64,000 nucleotides of DNA from Euonymus europaeus (lineage: Eukaryota > Streptophyta > Magnoliopsida > Celastrales > Celastraceae): contig OY756961.1 in the NCBI GenBank assembly GCA_963580455.1, positions 15,233,001 through 15,297,000 on the forward strand. Reading direction: 5' to 3'. Made by a program: the position numbers and the translations under genes. This document shows positions 1-13,000 of this stretch, one piece after another. Under the pieces are notes generated by a model that was not told where the DNA came from, ran no database searches, and saw only the letters and a program-made list of their open reading frames with translations. Each line of letters opens with the position of its first letter. Position 1 is the first letter of the stretch.

Positions 1-2566
1 AAGCCGTTAAAAGCTCCTCCATAGAGAGAGTTGAGCAACTTTGGACCATCAAAGTTGCTCGGTGTACAATTTTTATTGTTCTTTTATGTCAAATTATACG
101 AGTATAAGCTTCCTAGATTATTTAGATGCCAAAACACCAACTTTCTATGACAAATGGAAAAAACCGTTAAAAGCTCCATAGAGAGAGTTGAGCAACTTCG
201 GACCATCAAAGTTGCTCGGTGTACACTTTTTATTGTTCTCATATGTCAAATTTTACGAGTATAAGCTTTCTTGATTATTTCGATGCCAAAACACCAGCTT
301 TCTATGACAAATGGACAAAACCGTTAAAAGCTCATCCATAGAGAGTGTTGAGCGACTTCGGACCTTCAAAGTTGCTCGGTGTATAATTTTTATTGTTCTG
401 ATATGCCAAATTTTACGGGTATAAGATTCATAGATTATTTCGATGCCAAAACACCAACTTTGTATGACAAATGGATGAAATCGTTAAAAGCTCCTCCATA
501 GAGAGAGTTGATCAACTTCAGACCATCAAAATTGCTCTATGTATACTTTTTATTGTTCTTCTATGTCAAATTTTACGAGTATAAGCTTACTAGATTATTT
601 CGATGCCAAAACACCAACTTTCTATGACAAATGGACAAAACCGTTAAATGCTCCTACATAGAGAGTGTTGAGCGACTTCGGACTATCAAAGTTGCTCAAG
701 ATAGACTTTTTATTGTTCTTCTATGTCAAATTTTATGAGTATAAGCTTCCTATATTATTTCTATGCCGAAACACCAATTTTCTATGACAAATGGACAAAG
801 CCATTAAAAGCTCCTCCATAGAGAGAGTTGAGCAACTTTGGACCATCAAAGTTGCTCGGTGTACAATTTTTATTGTTCTTTTATGTCAAATTATACGAGT
901 ATAAGCTTCCTAGATTATTTAGATGCCAAAACACCAACTTTCTATGACAAATGGAAAAAACCGTTAAAAGCTCCATAGAGAGAGTTGAGCAACTTCGGAC
1001 CATCAAAGTTGCTCGGTGTACACTTTTTATTGTTCTCATATGTCAAATTTTACGAGTATAAGCTTTCTTGATTATTTCGATGCCAAAACACCAGCTTTCT
1101 ATGACAAATGGACAAAACCGTTAAAAGCTCATCCATAGAGAGTGTTGAGCGACTTCGGACCTTCATAGTTGCTCGGTGTATAATTTTTATTGTTCTGATA
1201 TGCCAAATTTTACGGGTATAAGATTCATAGATTTTTTCGATGCCAAAACACCAACTTTCTATGACAAATGGACGAAATCGTTAAAGCTCCTCCATAGAGA
1301 GAGTTGAGCAAGTTCAGACCATCAAAATTGCTCTATGTATACTTTTTATTGTTCTTCAATGTCAAATTTTACGAGTATAAGCTTACAAGATTATTTCGAC
1401 GCCAAAACACCAACTTTCTATGACAAATGGACAAAGCCGTTAAAAGCTCCTCCATAGAGAGAGTTGAGCAACTTTGGACCATCAAAGTTGCTCGGTGTAC
1501 AATTTTTATTGTTCTTTTATGTCAAATTATACGAGTATAAGCTTCATAGATTATTTCGATGCCAAAACACCAACTTTCTTTGACAAATGGACAAAACCGT
1601 TAGAAGCTCCTCTATAGAGAGACTTGAGCTACTTCGGACTATCAAAGTTGCTCGGGATCGACTTTTTATTGTTCTTTTATGTTAAATTTTACGAGTATAA
1701 GCTTCCTAGATTATTTCGATGCCAAAACACCAACTTTCTATGACAAATGGAAAAAACCGTTAAAAGCTCCATAGAGAGAGTTGAGCAACTTCGGACCATC
1801 AAAGTTGCTCGGTGTACACTTTTTATTGTTCTCATATGTCAAATTTTACGAGTATAAGCTTTCTTGATTATTTCGATGCCAAAACACCAACTTTCTATGA
1901 CAAATGGACAAAACCGTTAAAAGCTCATCCATAGAGAGTGTTGAGCGACTTCGGACCTTCAAAGTTGCTCGGTGTATAATTTTTATTGTTTTGATATGCC
2001 AAATTTTACGGGTATAAGATTCATAGATTATTTCGATGCCAAAACACCAACTTTCTATGAGAAATGGATGAAATCGTTAAAGCTCCTCCATAGAGAGAGT
2101 TGAGCAACTTCAGACCATCAAAATTGCTCTATGTATACTTTTTATTGTTCTTCTATGTCAAATTTTACGAGTATAAGCTTACTAGATTATTTCGATGCCA
2201 AAACACCAACTTTCTATGACAAATTGACAAAGCCGTTAAAAGCTCCTCCATAGAGAGAGTTGAGCAACTTTGGACCATCAAAGTTGCTCGGTGGACAATT
2301 TTTATTGTTCTTTTATGTCAAATTATACGAGTATAAGCTTCATAGATTATTTCGATGCCAAAACACCAACTTTCTTTGACAAATGGACAAAACCGTTAGA
2401 AGCTCCTCCATAGAGAGAGTTGAGCTACTTCGGACTATCAAAGTTGCTCGAGATAGACTTTTTATTGTTCTTTTATGTTAAATTTTACGAGTATAAGCTT
2501 CCTAGATTATTTCGATACCAAAACACCAACTTTCTATGAAAAATGGACAAAACCGTTAAAAGATCG
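1..2566 (+). repeat. 5-monomer higher-order repeat (~797 bp), about 3 copies
   Basis: A five-monomer order recurs with a period of 797 and then 796 bp. Monomer classes can be followed by their boxes: GGTGTACAA, GGTGTACAC with TTCTTGATTATT, GGTGTATAA with GATATGCC, CTATGTATAC, and a GATAGAC or GATCGAC class. Copies differ by scattered single bases; single-base deletions in AATCGTTAAAGC give the 159-bp intervals ending at 1294 and 2090. The last monomer class of the first copy is replaced by two others in later copies, so the copies are related but not strictly identical. Confidence 0.7.
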
Positions 2567-5379
2567 ATAGAGAGAGTTGAGCAACTTCGGACCATCAAAG
2601 TTGCTCGGTGTACACTTTTTATTGTTCTCATATGTCAAATTTTATGAGTATAAGCTTCATAGAATTTTTCGACGCCAAAACACCAACTTTCTATGACAAA
2701 TGGACGAAATCGTTAAATGCTCCTCCATAGAGAGAGTTGAGCAACTTCAGACCATCAAAATCGCTCTATGTATACTTTTTATTGTTCTTCTATGTCTAAT
2801 TTTACGAGTATAAGCTTACTAGATTATTTCGATGCCAAAACACCAACTTTCTATGACAAATGGACAAAACCGTTAAAAGCTCCTACATAGAGAGTGTTGA
2901 GCGACTTCGGACTATCAAAGTTGCTCGGGATAGACTTTTTATTGTTCTTCTATGTCAAATTTTACGAGTATAAGCTTCCTACATTATTTCGATGCCAAAA
3001 CACCAACTTTCTACGACAAATGGACAAAGCCGTTAAAAGCTCCTCCATAGAGAGAGTTGAGCAACTTTGGACCATCAAAGTTGCTCGGTGTACAATTTTT
3101 ATTGTTCTTTTATGTCAAATTATAAGAGTATAAGCTTCATAGATTATTTCGATGCCAAAACACCAACTTTCTTTGACAAATGGACAAAACCGTTAAAAGC
3201 TCATCCATAGAGAGTGTTGAGCGACTTCGGACCTTCATAGTTGCTCGGTGTATAATTTTTATTGTTCTGATATGCCAAATTTTACGGGTATAAGATTCAT
3301 AGATTATTTCGATGCCAAAACACCAACTTTCTATGACAAATGGACGAAATCGTTAAAAGCTCCTCCATAGAGAGAGTTGAGCAACTTCAGACCATCAAAA
3401 TTGCTCTATGTATACTTTTTATTGTTCTTCAATGTCAAATTTTACGAGTATAAGCTTACTAGATTATTTCGATGCCAAAACACCAACTTTCTATGACAAA
3501 TGGACAAAGCCGTTAAAAGCTCCTCCATAGAGAGAGTTGAGCAACTTTGGACCATCAAAGTTGCTCGGTGTACAATTTTTATTGTTCTTTTATGTCAAAT
3601 TATACGAGTATAAGCTTCATAGATTATTTCGATGCCAAAACACCAACTTTCTTTGACAAATAGACAAAACCGTTAGAAGCTCCTCCATAGAGAGAGTTGA
3701 GCTACTTCGGACTATCAAAGTTGCTCGGGATCGACTTTTCATTGTTCTTTTATGTTAAATTTTACGAGTATAAGCTTCCTAGATTATTTCGATGCCAAAA
3801 CACCAACTTTCTATGACAAATGGAAAAAACCGTTAAAAGCTCCATAGAGAGAGTTGAGCAACTTCGGACCATCAAAGTTGCTCGGTGTACACTTTTTATT
3901 GTTCTCATATGTCAAATTTTACGAGTATTAGCTTTCTTGATTATTTCGATACCAAAACACCAACTTTCTATGAAAAATGGACAAAACCGTTAAAAGCTCC
4001 ATAGAGAGAGTTGAGCAACTTCGGACCATCAAAGTTGCTCGGTGTACACTTTTTATTGTTCTCATATGTCAAATTTTATGAGTATAAGCTTCATAGAATT
4101 TTTCGACGCCAAAACACCAACTTTCTACGACAAATGGACGAAATCGTTAAATGCTCTTCCATAGAGAGAGTTGAGCAACTTCAGACCATCAAAATCGCTC
4201 TATGTATACTTTTTATTGTTCTTCTATGTCTAATTTTACGAGTATAAGCTTACTAGATTATTTCGATGCCAAAACACCAACTTTCTATGACAAATGGACA
4301 AAACCGTTAAAAGCTCCTACATAGAGAGTGTTGAGCGACTTCGGACTATCAAAGTTGCTCGGGATAGACTTTTTATTGTTCTTCTATGTCAAATTTTATG
4401 AGTATAAGCTTCCTACATTATTTCGATGCCAAAACACCAACTTTCTACGACAAATGGACAAAGCCGTTAAAAGCTCCTCCATAGAGAGAGTTGAGCAACT
4501 TTGGACCATCAAAGTTGCTCGGTGTACAATTTTTATTGTTCTTTTATGTCAAATTATACGAGTATAAGCTTCATAGATTATTTCGATGCCAAAACACCAA
4601 CTTTCTTTGACAAATGGACAAAACCGTTAAAAGCTCATCCATAGAGAGTGTTGAGCGACTTCGGACCTTCATAGTTGCTCGGTGTATAATTTTTATTGTT
4701 CTGATATGCCAAATTTTACGGGTATAAGATTCATAGATTATTTCGATGCCAAAACACCAACTTTCTATGACAAATGGACGAAATCGTTAAAAGCTCCTCC
4801 ATAGAGAGAGTTGAGCAACTTCAGACCATCAAAATTGCTCTATGTATACTTTTTATTGTTCTTCAATGTCAAATTTTACGAGTATAAGCTTACTAGATTA
4901 TTTCGATGCCAAAACACCAACTTTCTATGACAAATGGACAAAGCCGTTAAAAGCTCCTCCATAGAGAGAGTTGAGCAACTTTGGACCATCAAAGTTGCTC
5001 GGTGTACAATTTTTATTGTTCTTTTATGTCAAATTATACGAGTATAAGCTTCATAGATTATTTCGATGCCAAAACACCAACTTTCTTTGACAAATGGACA
5101 AAACCGTTAGAAGCTCCTCCATAGAGAGAGTTGAGCTACTTCGGACTATCAAAGTTGCTCGGGATCGACTTTTCATTGTTCTTTTATGTTAAATTTTACG
5201 AGTATAAGCTTCCTAGATTATTTCGATGCCAAAACACCAACTTTCTATGACAAATGGAAAAAACCGTTAAAAGCTCCATAGAGAGAGTTGAGCAACTTCG
5301 GACCATCAAAGTTGCTCGGTGTACACTTTTTATTGTTCTCATATGTCAAATTTTACGAGTATTAGCTTTCTTGATTATT
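2512..5379 (+). repeat. 9-monomer tandem duplication, 1434-bp period
   Basis: Copy 1 is about 2512-3945 and copy 2 about 3946-5379. Both carry private variants: GATACC followed by GAAAAATGG, AGAATTTTTCGACGCC, CTACGACAAATGG in the following classes, CTTTTCATTG and GTATTAGC. Each copy holds 157-bp monomers, so the period is 1434 rather than 1440. I noticed only a handful of single-base differences. The junction lies inside a monomer, at the GAT/ACC step near 3945, where the first copy's GTATTAGCTTTCTTGATT is followed directly by the second copy's ACCAAAACACC. Confidence 0.8.
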
Positions 5380-6070
5380 TCGATGCCAAAACACCAACTT
5401 TCTATGACAAATGGACAAAACCGTTAAAAGCTCATCCATAGAGAGTGTTGAGCAACTTCGGACCTTCAAAGTTGCTCGGTGAATAATTTTTATTGTTCTG
5501 ATATGCCAAATTTTACGGGTATAAGATTCATAGATTATTTCGATGCCAAAACACGAACTTTCTATGAGAAATGGATGAAATCGTTAAAAGCTCCTCCATA
5601 GAGAGAGTTGAGCAACTTCAGACCATCAAAATTGCTCTATGTATACTTTTTATTGTTCTTCTATGTCAAATTTTACGAGTATAAGCTTACTAGATTATTT
5701 CGATGCCAAAACACCAACTTTCTATGACAAATTGACATTGCCGTTAAAAGCTCCTCCATAGAGAGAGTTGAGCAACTTTGGACCATCAAAGTTGCTCGGT
5801 GGACAATTTTTATTGTTCTTTTATGTCAAATTATACGAGTATAAGCTTCATAGATTATTTCGATGCCAAAACACCAACTTTCTTTGACAAATGGACAAAA
5901 CCGTTAGAAGCTCCTCCATAGAGAGAGTTGAGCTACTTCGGACTATCAAAGTTGCTCGAGATAGACTTTTTATTGTTCTTTTATGTTAAATTTTACGAGT
6001 ATAAGCTTCCTAGATTATTTCGATACCAAAACACCAACTTTCTATGACAAATGGACAAAACCGTTAAAAG
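5380..6070 (+). repeat. Copy of 1872-2563, displaced by ~3.5 kb
   Basis: This block repeats 1872-2563 with shared private variants: GAGAAATGGATG (2061 and 5569), CAAATTGACA, GGTGGACAATTT, GCTCGAGATAG and GATACCAAAAC. It follows directly on the second copy of the 1434-bp duplication, so the larger unit 1872-5379 was itself part of a duplication event or exchange with an offset of about 3508 bp. Confidence 0.65.
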
Positions 6071-9000
6071 CTCCATAGAGAGAGTTGAGCAACTTCGGAC
6101 CATCAAAGTTGCTCGGTGTACACTTTTTATTGTTCTCATATGTCAAATTTTACGAGTATAAGCTTTCTTGATTATTTCGATGCCAAAACACCAGCTTTCT
6201 ATGACAAATGGACAAAACCGTTAAAAACTCATCCATAGAGAGTGTTGAGCGACTTCGGACCTTCAAAGTTGCTCGGTGTATAATTTTTATTGTTCTGATA
6301 TTCCAAATTTTACGTGTATAAGATTCATAGATTATTTCGATGCCAAAACACCAACTTTCTATGACAAATGGATGAAATCGTTAAATGCTGCTCCATAGAG
6401 AGAGTTGAGCAACTTCAGACCATCAAAATTGCTCTATGTATACTTTTTATTGTTCTTCTATGTCAAATTTTACGAGTATAAGCTTACTAGATTATTTCGA
6501 TGCCTAAACACCAACTTTCTATGACAAATGGACAAAACCGTTAAAAGCTCCTACATAGAGAGTGTTGCGCGACTTCGGACTATCAAAGTTGCTCGGGATA
6601 GACTTTTTATTGTTCTTCTATGTCAAATTTTATGAGTATAAGCTTCCTACATTATTTCTATGCCAAAACACCAATTTTCTATGACAAATGAACAAAGCCG
6701 TTAAAAGCTCCTCCATAGAGAGAGTTGAGCAACTTTGGACCATCAAAGTTGCTCGGTGTACAATTTTTATTGTTCTTTTATGTCAAATTATACGAGTATA
6801 AGCTTCATAGATTATTTCGATGCCAAAACACCAACTTTCTTTGACAAATGGACAAAACCGTTAAAAGCTCATCCATAGAGAGTGTTGAGCGACTTTAGAC
6901 CTTCAAAGTTGCTCGGTGTATAATTTTTATTGTTCTGATATGCCAAATTTTACGGGTATAAGATTCATAGATTATTTCGATGCCAAAACACCAACTTTCT
7001 ATGACAAATGGACGAAATCGTTAAAAGCTCCTCCATAGAGAGAGTTGAGCAACTTCGGACCATCAAAATTGCTCTACGTATACTTTTTATTGTTCTTCTA
7101 AATCAAATTTTATGAGTATAAGCTTACTAGATTATTTCGATGCCAAAACACCAAATTTCTATGACAAATGGACAAAGCCGTTCAAAGCTCCTCCATAGAG
7201 AGAGTTGAGCAACTTTGGACCATCAAAGTTGCTCGGTGTACAATTTTTATTGTTCTTTTATGTCAAATTATACGAGTATAAGCTTCATAGATTATTTCGA
7301 TGCCAAAACACCAACTTTCTTTGACAAATGGACAAAACCGTTAGAAGCTCCTCCATAGAGAGAGTTGAGCTACTTCGGACTATCAAAGTTGCTCGGGATC
7401 GACTTTTTATTGTTCTTTTATGTTAAATTTTACGAGTCTAAGCTTCCTAGATTATTTAGATGCCAAAACACCAACTTTCTATGACAAATGGAAAAAACCG
7501 TTAAAAGCTCCATAGAGAGAGTTGAGCAACTTCGGACCATCAAAGTTGCTCGGTGTACACTTTTTATTGTTCTCATATGTCAAATTTTACGAGTATAAGC
7601 TTTCTTGATTATTTCGATGCCAAAACACCAACTTTCTATGACAAATGGACAAAACCGTTAAAAGCTCATCCATAGAGAGTGTTGAGCGACTTCGGACCTT
7701 CAAAGTTGCTCGGTGTATAATTTTTATTGTTCTGATATTCCAAATTTTACGGGTATAAGATTCATAGATTATTTCGATGCCAAAACACCAACTTTCTATG
7801 ACAAATGGATGAAATCGTTAAAAGCTCCTCAATAGAGAGAGTTGATCAACTTCAGACCATCAAAATTGCTCTATGTATACTTTTTATTGTTCTTCTATGT
7901 CAAATTTTACGAGTATAAGCTTACTAGATTATTTCGATGACAAAACACCAACTTTCTATGACAAATGGACAAAACCGTTAAATGCTCCTACATAGAGAGT
8001 GTTGAGCGACTTCGGACTATCAAAGTTGCTCAAGATAGACTTTTTATTGTTCTTCTATGTCAAATTTTATGAGTATAAGCTTCCTACATTATTTCTATGC
8101 CGAAACACCAATTTTCTATGACAAATGGACAAAGCCGTTAAAAGCTCCTCCATAGAGAGAGTTGAGCAACTTTGGACCATCAAAGTTGCTCGGTGTACAA
8201 TATTTATTGTTCTTTTATGTCAAATTATACGAGTATAAGCTTCCTAGATTATTTAGATGCCAAAACACCAACTTTCTATGACAAATGGAAAAAACCGTTA
8301 AAAGCTCCATAGAGAGAGTTGAGCAACTTCGGACCATCAAAGTTGCTCGGTGTACACTTTTTATTGTTCTCATATGTCAAATTTTACGAGTATAAGCTTT
8401 CTTGATTATTTCGATGCCAAAACACCAGCTTTCTATGACAAATGGACAAAACCGTTAAAAGCTCATCCATAGAGAGTGTTGAGCGACTTCGGACCTTCAA
8501 AGTTGCTCGGTGTATAATTTTTATTGTTCTGATATGCCAAATTTTACGGGTATAAGATTCATAGATTATTTCGATGCCAAAACACCAACTTTGTATGACA
8601 AATGGATGAAATCGTTAAAAGCTCCTCCATAGAGAGAGTTGATCAACTTCAGACCATCAAAATTGCTCTATGTATACTTTTTATTGTTCTTCTATGTCAA
8701 ATTTTACGAGTATAAGCTTACTAGATTATTTCGATGCCAAAACACCAACTTTCTATGACAAATGGACAAAACCGTTAAATGCTCCTACATAGAGAGTGTT
8801 GAGCGACTTCGGACTATCAAAGTTGCTCAAGATAGACTTTTTATTGTTCTTCTATGTCAAATTTTATGAGTATAAGCTTCCTACATTATTTCTATGCCAA
8901 AACACCAATTTTCTATGACAAATGGACAAAGCCGTTAAAAGCTCCTCCATAGAGAGAGTTGAGCAACTTTGGACCATCAAAGTTGCTCGGTGTACAATTT

Positions 9001-10510
9001 TTATTGTTCTTTTATGTCAAATTATACGAGTATAAGCTTCATAGATTATTTCGATGCCAAAACACCAACTTTCTTTGACAAATGGACAAAACCGTTAAAA
9101 GCTCATCCATAGAGAGTGTTGGGCGACTTCGGACCTTCAAAGTTGCTCGGTGTATAATTTTTATTGTTCTGATATGCCAAATTTTACGGGTATAAGATTC
9201 ATAGATTATTTCGATGCCAAAACACCAACTTTCTATGACAAATGGACGAAATCGTTAAAAGCTCCTCCATAGAGAGAGTTGAGCAACTTCGGACCATCAA
9301 AATTGCTCTATGTATACTTGTTATTGTTCTTCTAAATCAAATTTTACGAGTATAAGCTTACTAGATTATTTCGATGCCAAAACACCAACTTTCTATGACA
9401 AATGTACAAAGCCGTTCAAAGCTCCTCCATAGAGAGAGTTGAGCAACTTTGGACCATCAAAGTTGCTCGGTGTACAATTTTTATTGTTCTTTTATGTCAA
9501 ATTATACGAGTATAAGCTTCATAGATTATTTCGATGCCAAAACACCAACTTTCTTTGACAAATGGACAAAACCGTTAGAAGCTCCTCCATAGAGAGAGTT
9601 GAGCTACTTCGGACTATCAAAGTTGCTCGGGATCGACTTTTTATTGTTCTTTTATGTTAAATTTTACGAGTATAAGCTTCCTAGATTATTTAGATGCCAA
9701 AACACCAACTTTCTATGACAAATGGAAAAAACCGTTAAAAGCTCCATAGAGAGAGTTGAGCAACTTCGGACCATCAAAGTTGCTCGGTGCACACTTTTTA
9801 TTGTTCTCATATGTCAAATTTTACGAGTATAAGCTTTCTTGATTATTTCGATGTCAAAACACCAACTTTCTATGACAAATGGACAAAACCGTTAAAAGCT
9901 CATCCATAGAGAGTGTTGAGCGACTTCGGACCTTCAAAGTTGCTCGGTGTATAATTTTTATTGTTCTGATATGCCAAATTTTACGGGTATAAGATTCATA
10001 GATTATTTCGATGCCAAAACACCAACTTTCTATGACAAATGGATGAAATCGTTAAAAGCTCCTCCGTAGAGAGAGTTGATCAACTTCAGACCATCAAAAT
10101 TGCTCTATGTATACTTTTTATTGTTCTTCTATGTCAAATTTTACGAGTATAAGCTTACTAGATTATTTCGATGCCAAAACACCAACTTTCTATGACAAAT
10201 GGACAAAACCGTTAAATGCTCCTACATAGAGAGTGTTGAGCGACTTCGGACTATCAAAGTTGCTCAAGATAGACCTTTTATTGTTCTTCTATGTCAAATT
10301 TTACGAGTATAAGCTTCCTACATTATTTCGATGCCAAAACACCAACTTTCTATGACAAATGGACAAAGCCGTTAAAAGCTCCTCCATAGAGAGAGTTGAG
10401 AAACTTTGGACCATCAAAGTTGCTCGGTGTACAATTTTTATTGTTCTTTTATGTCAAATTATACGAGTATAAGCTTCATAGATTATTTCGATGCCAAAAC
10501 ACCAACTTTC
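6050..10510 (+). repeat. 14-monomer higher-order repeat, 2234-bp period, 2 copies
   Basis: Copy 1 is about 6050-8280 and copy 2 about 8284-10510. Linked private variants recur 2234 bp apart: CTAAATCAAATTTTA (7097 and 9331), GCCGTTCAAAGC (7180 and 9414), TTATTTAGATGCC (7455 and 9689), TTGATCAACTTCAG (7842 and 10076) and GCTCAAGATAG (8027 and 10261). Each copy contains two 157-bp monomers, one class of which also appears near the window start (178-818 resembles 7512-8152). Confidence 0.75.
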
Positions 10511-11182
10511 TTTGTCAAATGGACAAAACCGTTAAAAGCTCATCCATAGAGAGTGTTGAGCGACTTCGGACCTTCAAAGTTGCTCGGTGTATAATTTTTA
10601 TTGTTCTGATATGCCAAATTTTACGGGTATAAGATTCATAGATTATTTCGATGCCAAAACACCAACTTTCTATGACAAATGGACGAAATCGTTAAAAGCT
10701 CCTCCATAGAGAGAGTTGAGCAACTTCGGACCATCAAAATTGCTCTATGTATACTTTTTATTGTTCTTCTATATCAAATTTTACGAGTATAAGCTTACTA
10801 GATTATTTCGATGCCAAAACACCAACTTTCTATGACAAATGGACAAAGCCGTTAAAAGCTCCTCCATAGAGAGAGTTGAGCAACTTTGGACCATCAAAGT
10901 TGCTCGGTGTACAATTTTTATTGTTCTTTTATGTCAAATTATACGAGTATAAGCTTCATAGATTATTTCGATGCCAAAACACCAACTTTCTTTGACAAAT
11001 GGACAAAACCGTTAGAAGCTCCTCCATAGAGAGAGTTGAGCTACTTCGGACTATCAAAGTTACTCGGGATCGACTTTTTATTGTTCTTTTATGTTAAATT
11101 TTACGAGTATAAGCTTCCTAGATTATTTCGATGCCAAAACACCAACTTTCTATGACAAATGGACAAAACCGTTAAAAGCTCC
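10386..11182 (+). repeat. Related 5-monomer block, 1437 bp after 8949-9745
   Basis: The order of monomer classes from 10386 to the 157-bp monomer at 11183 follows that of 8949 to 9746, an offset of 1437 bp (nine monomers). Shared marks include CTTTGTCAAATGG/CTTTGACAAATGG, CTTCGGACCATCAAAATT and GGGATCGACTTTTT. It is the last higher-order unit before the 157-bp variant disappears. Confidence 0.55.
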
Positions 11183-11342
11183 ATAGAGAGAGTTGAGCAA
11201 CTTCGGACCATCAAAGTTGCTCGGTGTACACTTTTTATTGTTCTCATATGTCAAATTTTACGAGTATAAGCTTTCTTGATTATTTCGATGCCAAAACACC
11301 AACTTTCTATGACAAATGGACAAAACCGTTAAAAGCTCATCC

Positions 11343-13000
11343 ATAGAGAGTGTTGAGCGACTTCGGACCTTCAAAGTTGCTCGGTGTATAATTTTTATTG
11401 TTCTGATATGCCAAATTTTACGGGTATAAGGTTCATAGATTATTTCGATGCCAAAACACCAACTTTCTATGACAAATGGACGAAATCGTTAAAAGCTCCT
11501 CCATAGAGAGAGTTGAGCAACTTCAGACCATCAAAATTGCTCTATGTATACTTTTTATTGTTCTTCTATGTCAAATTTTACGAGTATAAGCTTATTAGAT
11601 TATTTCGATGCCAAAACACCAACTTTCTATGACAAATGGAAAAAACCGTTAAAAGCTCCTCCATAGAGAGTGTTGAGCGACTTCGGACTATCAAAGTTGC
11701 TCGGGATAGACTTTTTATTGTTCTTCTATGTCAAATTTTATGAGTATAAGCTTCCTACATTATTTCGATGCCAAAACACCAACTTTCTATGACAAATGGA
11801 CAAAGCCGTTAAAAGCTCCTCCATAGAGAGAGTTGAGCAACTTTGGACTATCAAAGTTGCTCGGTGTACAATTTTTATTGTTCTTTTTTGTCAAATTATA
11901 CGAGTATAAGCTTCATAGATTATTTCGATGCCAAAACACCAACTTTCTTTGACAAATTGACAAAACCGTTAAAAGCTCATCCATAGAGAGTGTTGAGCGA
12001 CTTCGGACCTTCAAAGTTGCTCGGTGTATAATTTTTATTGTTCTGATATGCCAAATTTTACGGGTATAAGATTCATAGGTTATTTCGATGCCAAAACCCC
12101 AACTTTCTATGACAAATGGACGAAATCGTTAAAAGCTCCTCCATAGAGAGAGTTGAGCAACTTCAGACCATCAAAATTGCTCTATGTATACTTTTTATTG
12201 TTCTTCTATGTCAAATTTTACGAGTATAAGCTTACTAGATTATTTCGATGCCAAAACACCAACTTTCTATGACAAATGGAAAAAACCGTTAAAAGCTCCT
12301 CCATAGAGAGTGTTGAGCGACTTCAGACTATCAAAGTTGCTCGGGATAGACTTTTTATTGTTCTTCTATGTCAAATTTTACGAGTATAAGCTTCCTACAT
12401 TATTTCGATGCCAAAACACCAACTTTCTATGACAAATGGACGAAGCCGTTAAAAGCTCCTCCATAGAGAGAGTTGAGCTACTTCGGACTATCAAAGTTGC
12501 TCGGTGTACAATTTTTATTGTTCTTTTATGTCAAATTATACGAGTATAAGCTTCATAGATTATTTCGATGCCAAAACACCAACTTTCTTTGACAAATGGA
12601 CAAAACCGTTAGAAGCTCATCCATAGAGAGTGTTGAGCGACTTCGGACCTTCAAAGTTGCCCGGTGTATAATTTTTATTGTTCTGAAATGCCAAATTTTA
12701 CGGGTATAAGATTCATAGATTATTTCGATGCCAAAACACCAACTTTCTATGACAAATGGACGAAATCGTTAAAAGCTCCTCCATAGAGAGTGTTGAGCGA
12801 CTTCGGACTATCAAAGTTGCTCGGGATAGACTTTTTATTGTTCTTCTATGTCAAATTTTGCGAGTATAAGCTTCCTACATTATTTCGATGCCAAAACACC
12901 AACTTTCTATGACAAATGGACAAAGCCGTTAAAAGCTCCTCCATAGAGAGAGTTGAGCAACTTTGGACCATCAAAGTTGCTCGGTGTACAATTTTTATTG
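11343..13000 (+). repeat. 4-monomer periodicity (640 bp)
   Basis: The class order CTTCAGACC/CTATGTATAC, AGTGTTGAGCGAC/GGGATAGAC, CTTTGGAC or CTACTTCGG/GGTGTACAA, then AGTGTTGAGCGAC/GGTGTATAA repeats at 640 bp (for example starts at 11503 and 12143, 11663 and 12303, 11823 and 12463, 11983 and 12623). The run breaks at 12783, where the first class is skipped. All monomers are 160 bp. Confidence 0.6.

Larger units (their letters stand above)
1..11342 (+). repeat. Left domain marked by 157-bp monomers
   Basis: Twelve monomers lack the same 3 bases just before ATAGAG (AGCTCCATAGAG instead of AGCTCCTCCATAGAG). The motif after the deletion starts at 178, 975, 1771, 2567, 3844, 4001, 5278, 6075, 7512, 8309, 9746 and 11183. 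Spacings are 797, 796, 796, 1277, 157, 1277, 797, 1437, 797, 1437 and 1437 bp, that is 5, 5, 5, 8, 1, 8, 5, 9, 5, 9 and 9 monomers. The variant is not found in the remaining 52.8 kb, so it tags a domain with its own amplification history. Recurring classes here include ATAAGATTCATAG monomers without the HindIII site and CTCTATGTATAC monomers. Confidence 0.85.

Noticed and set aside
2894..4567. Small ORFs of 70-82 codons as protein-coding genes
   Set aside because: They are read-through of satellite monomers, begin and end at the same monomer positions, and change with monomer class. No codon bias, promoter or homologous domain is evident.
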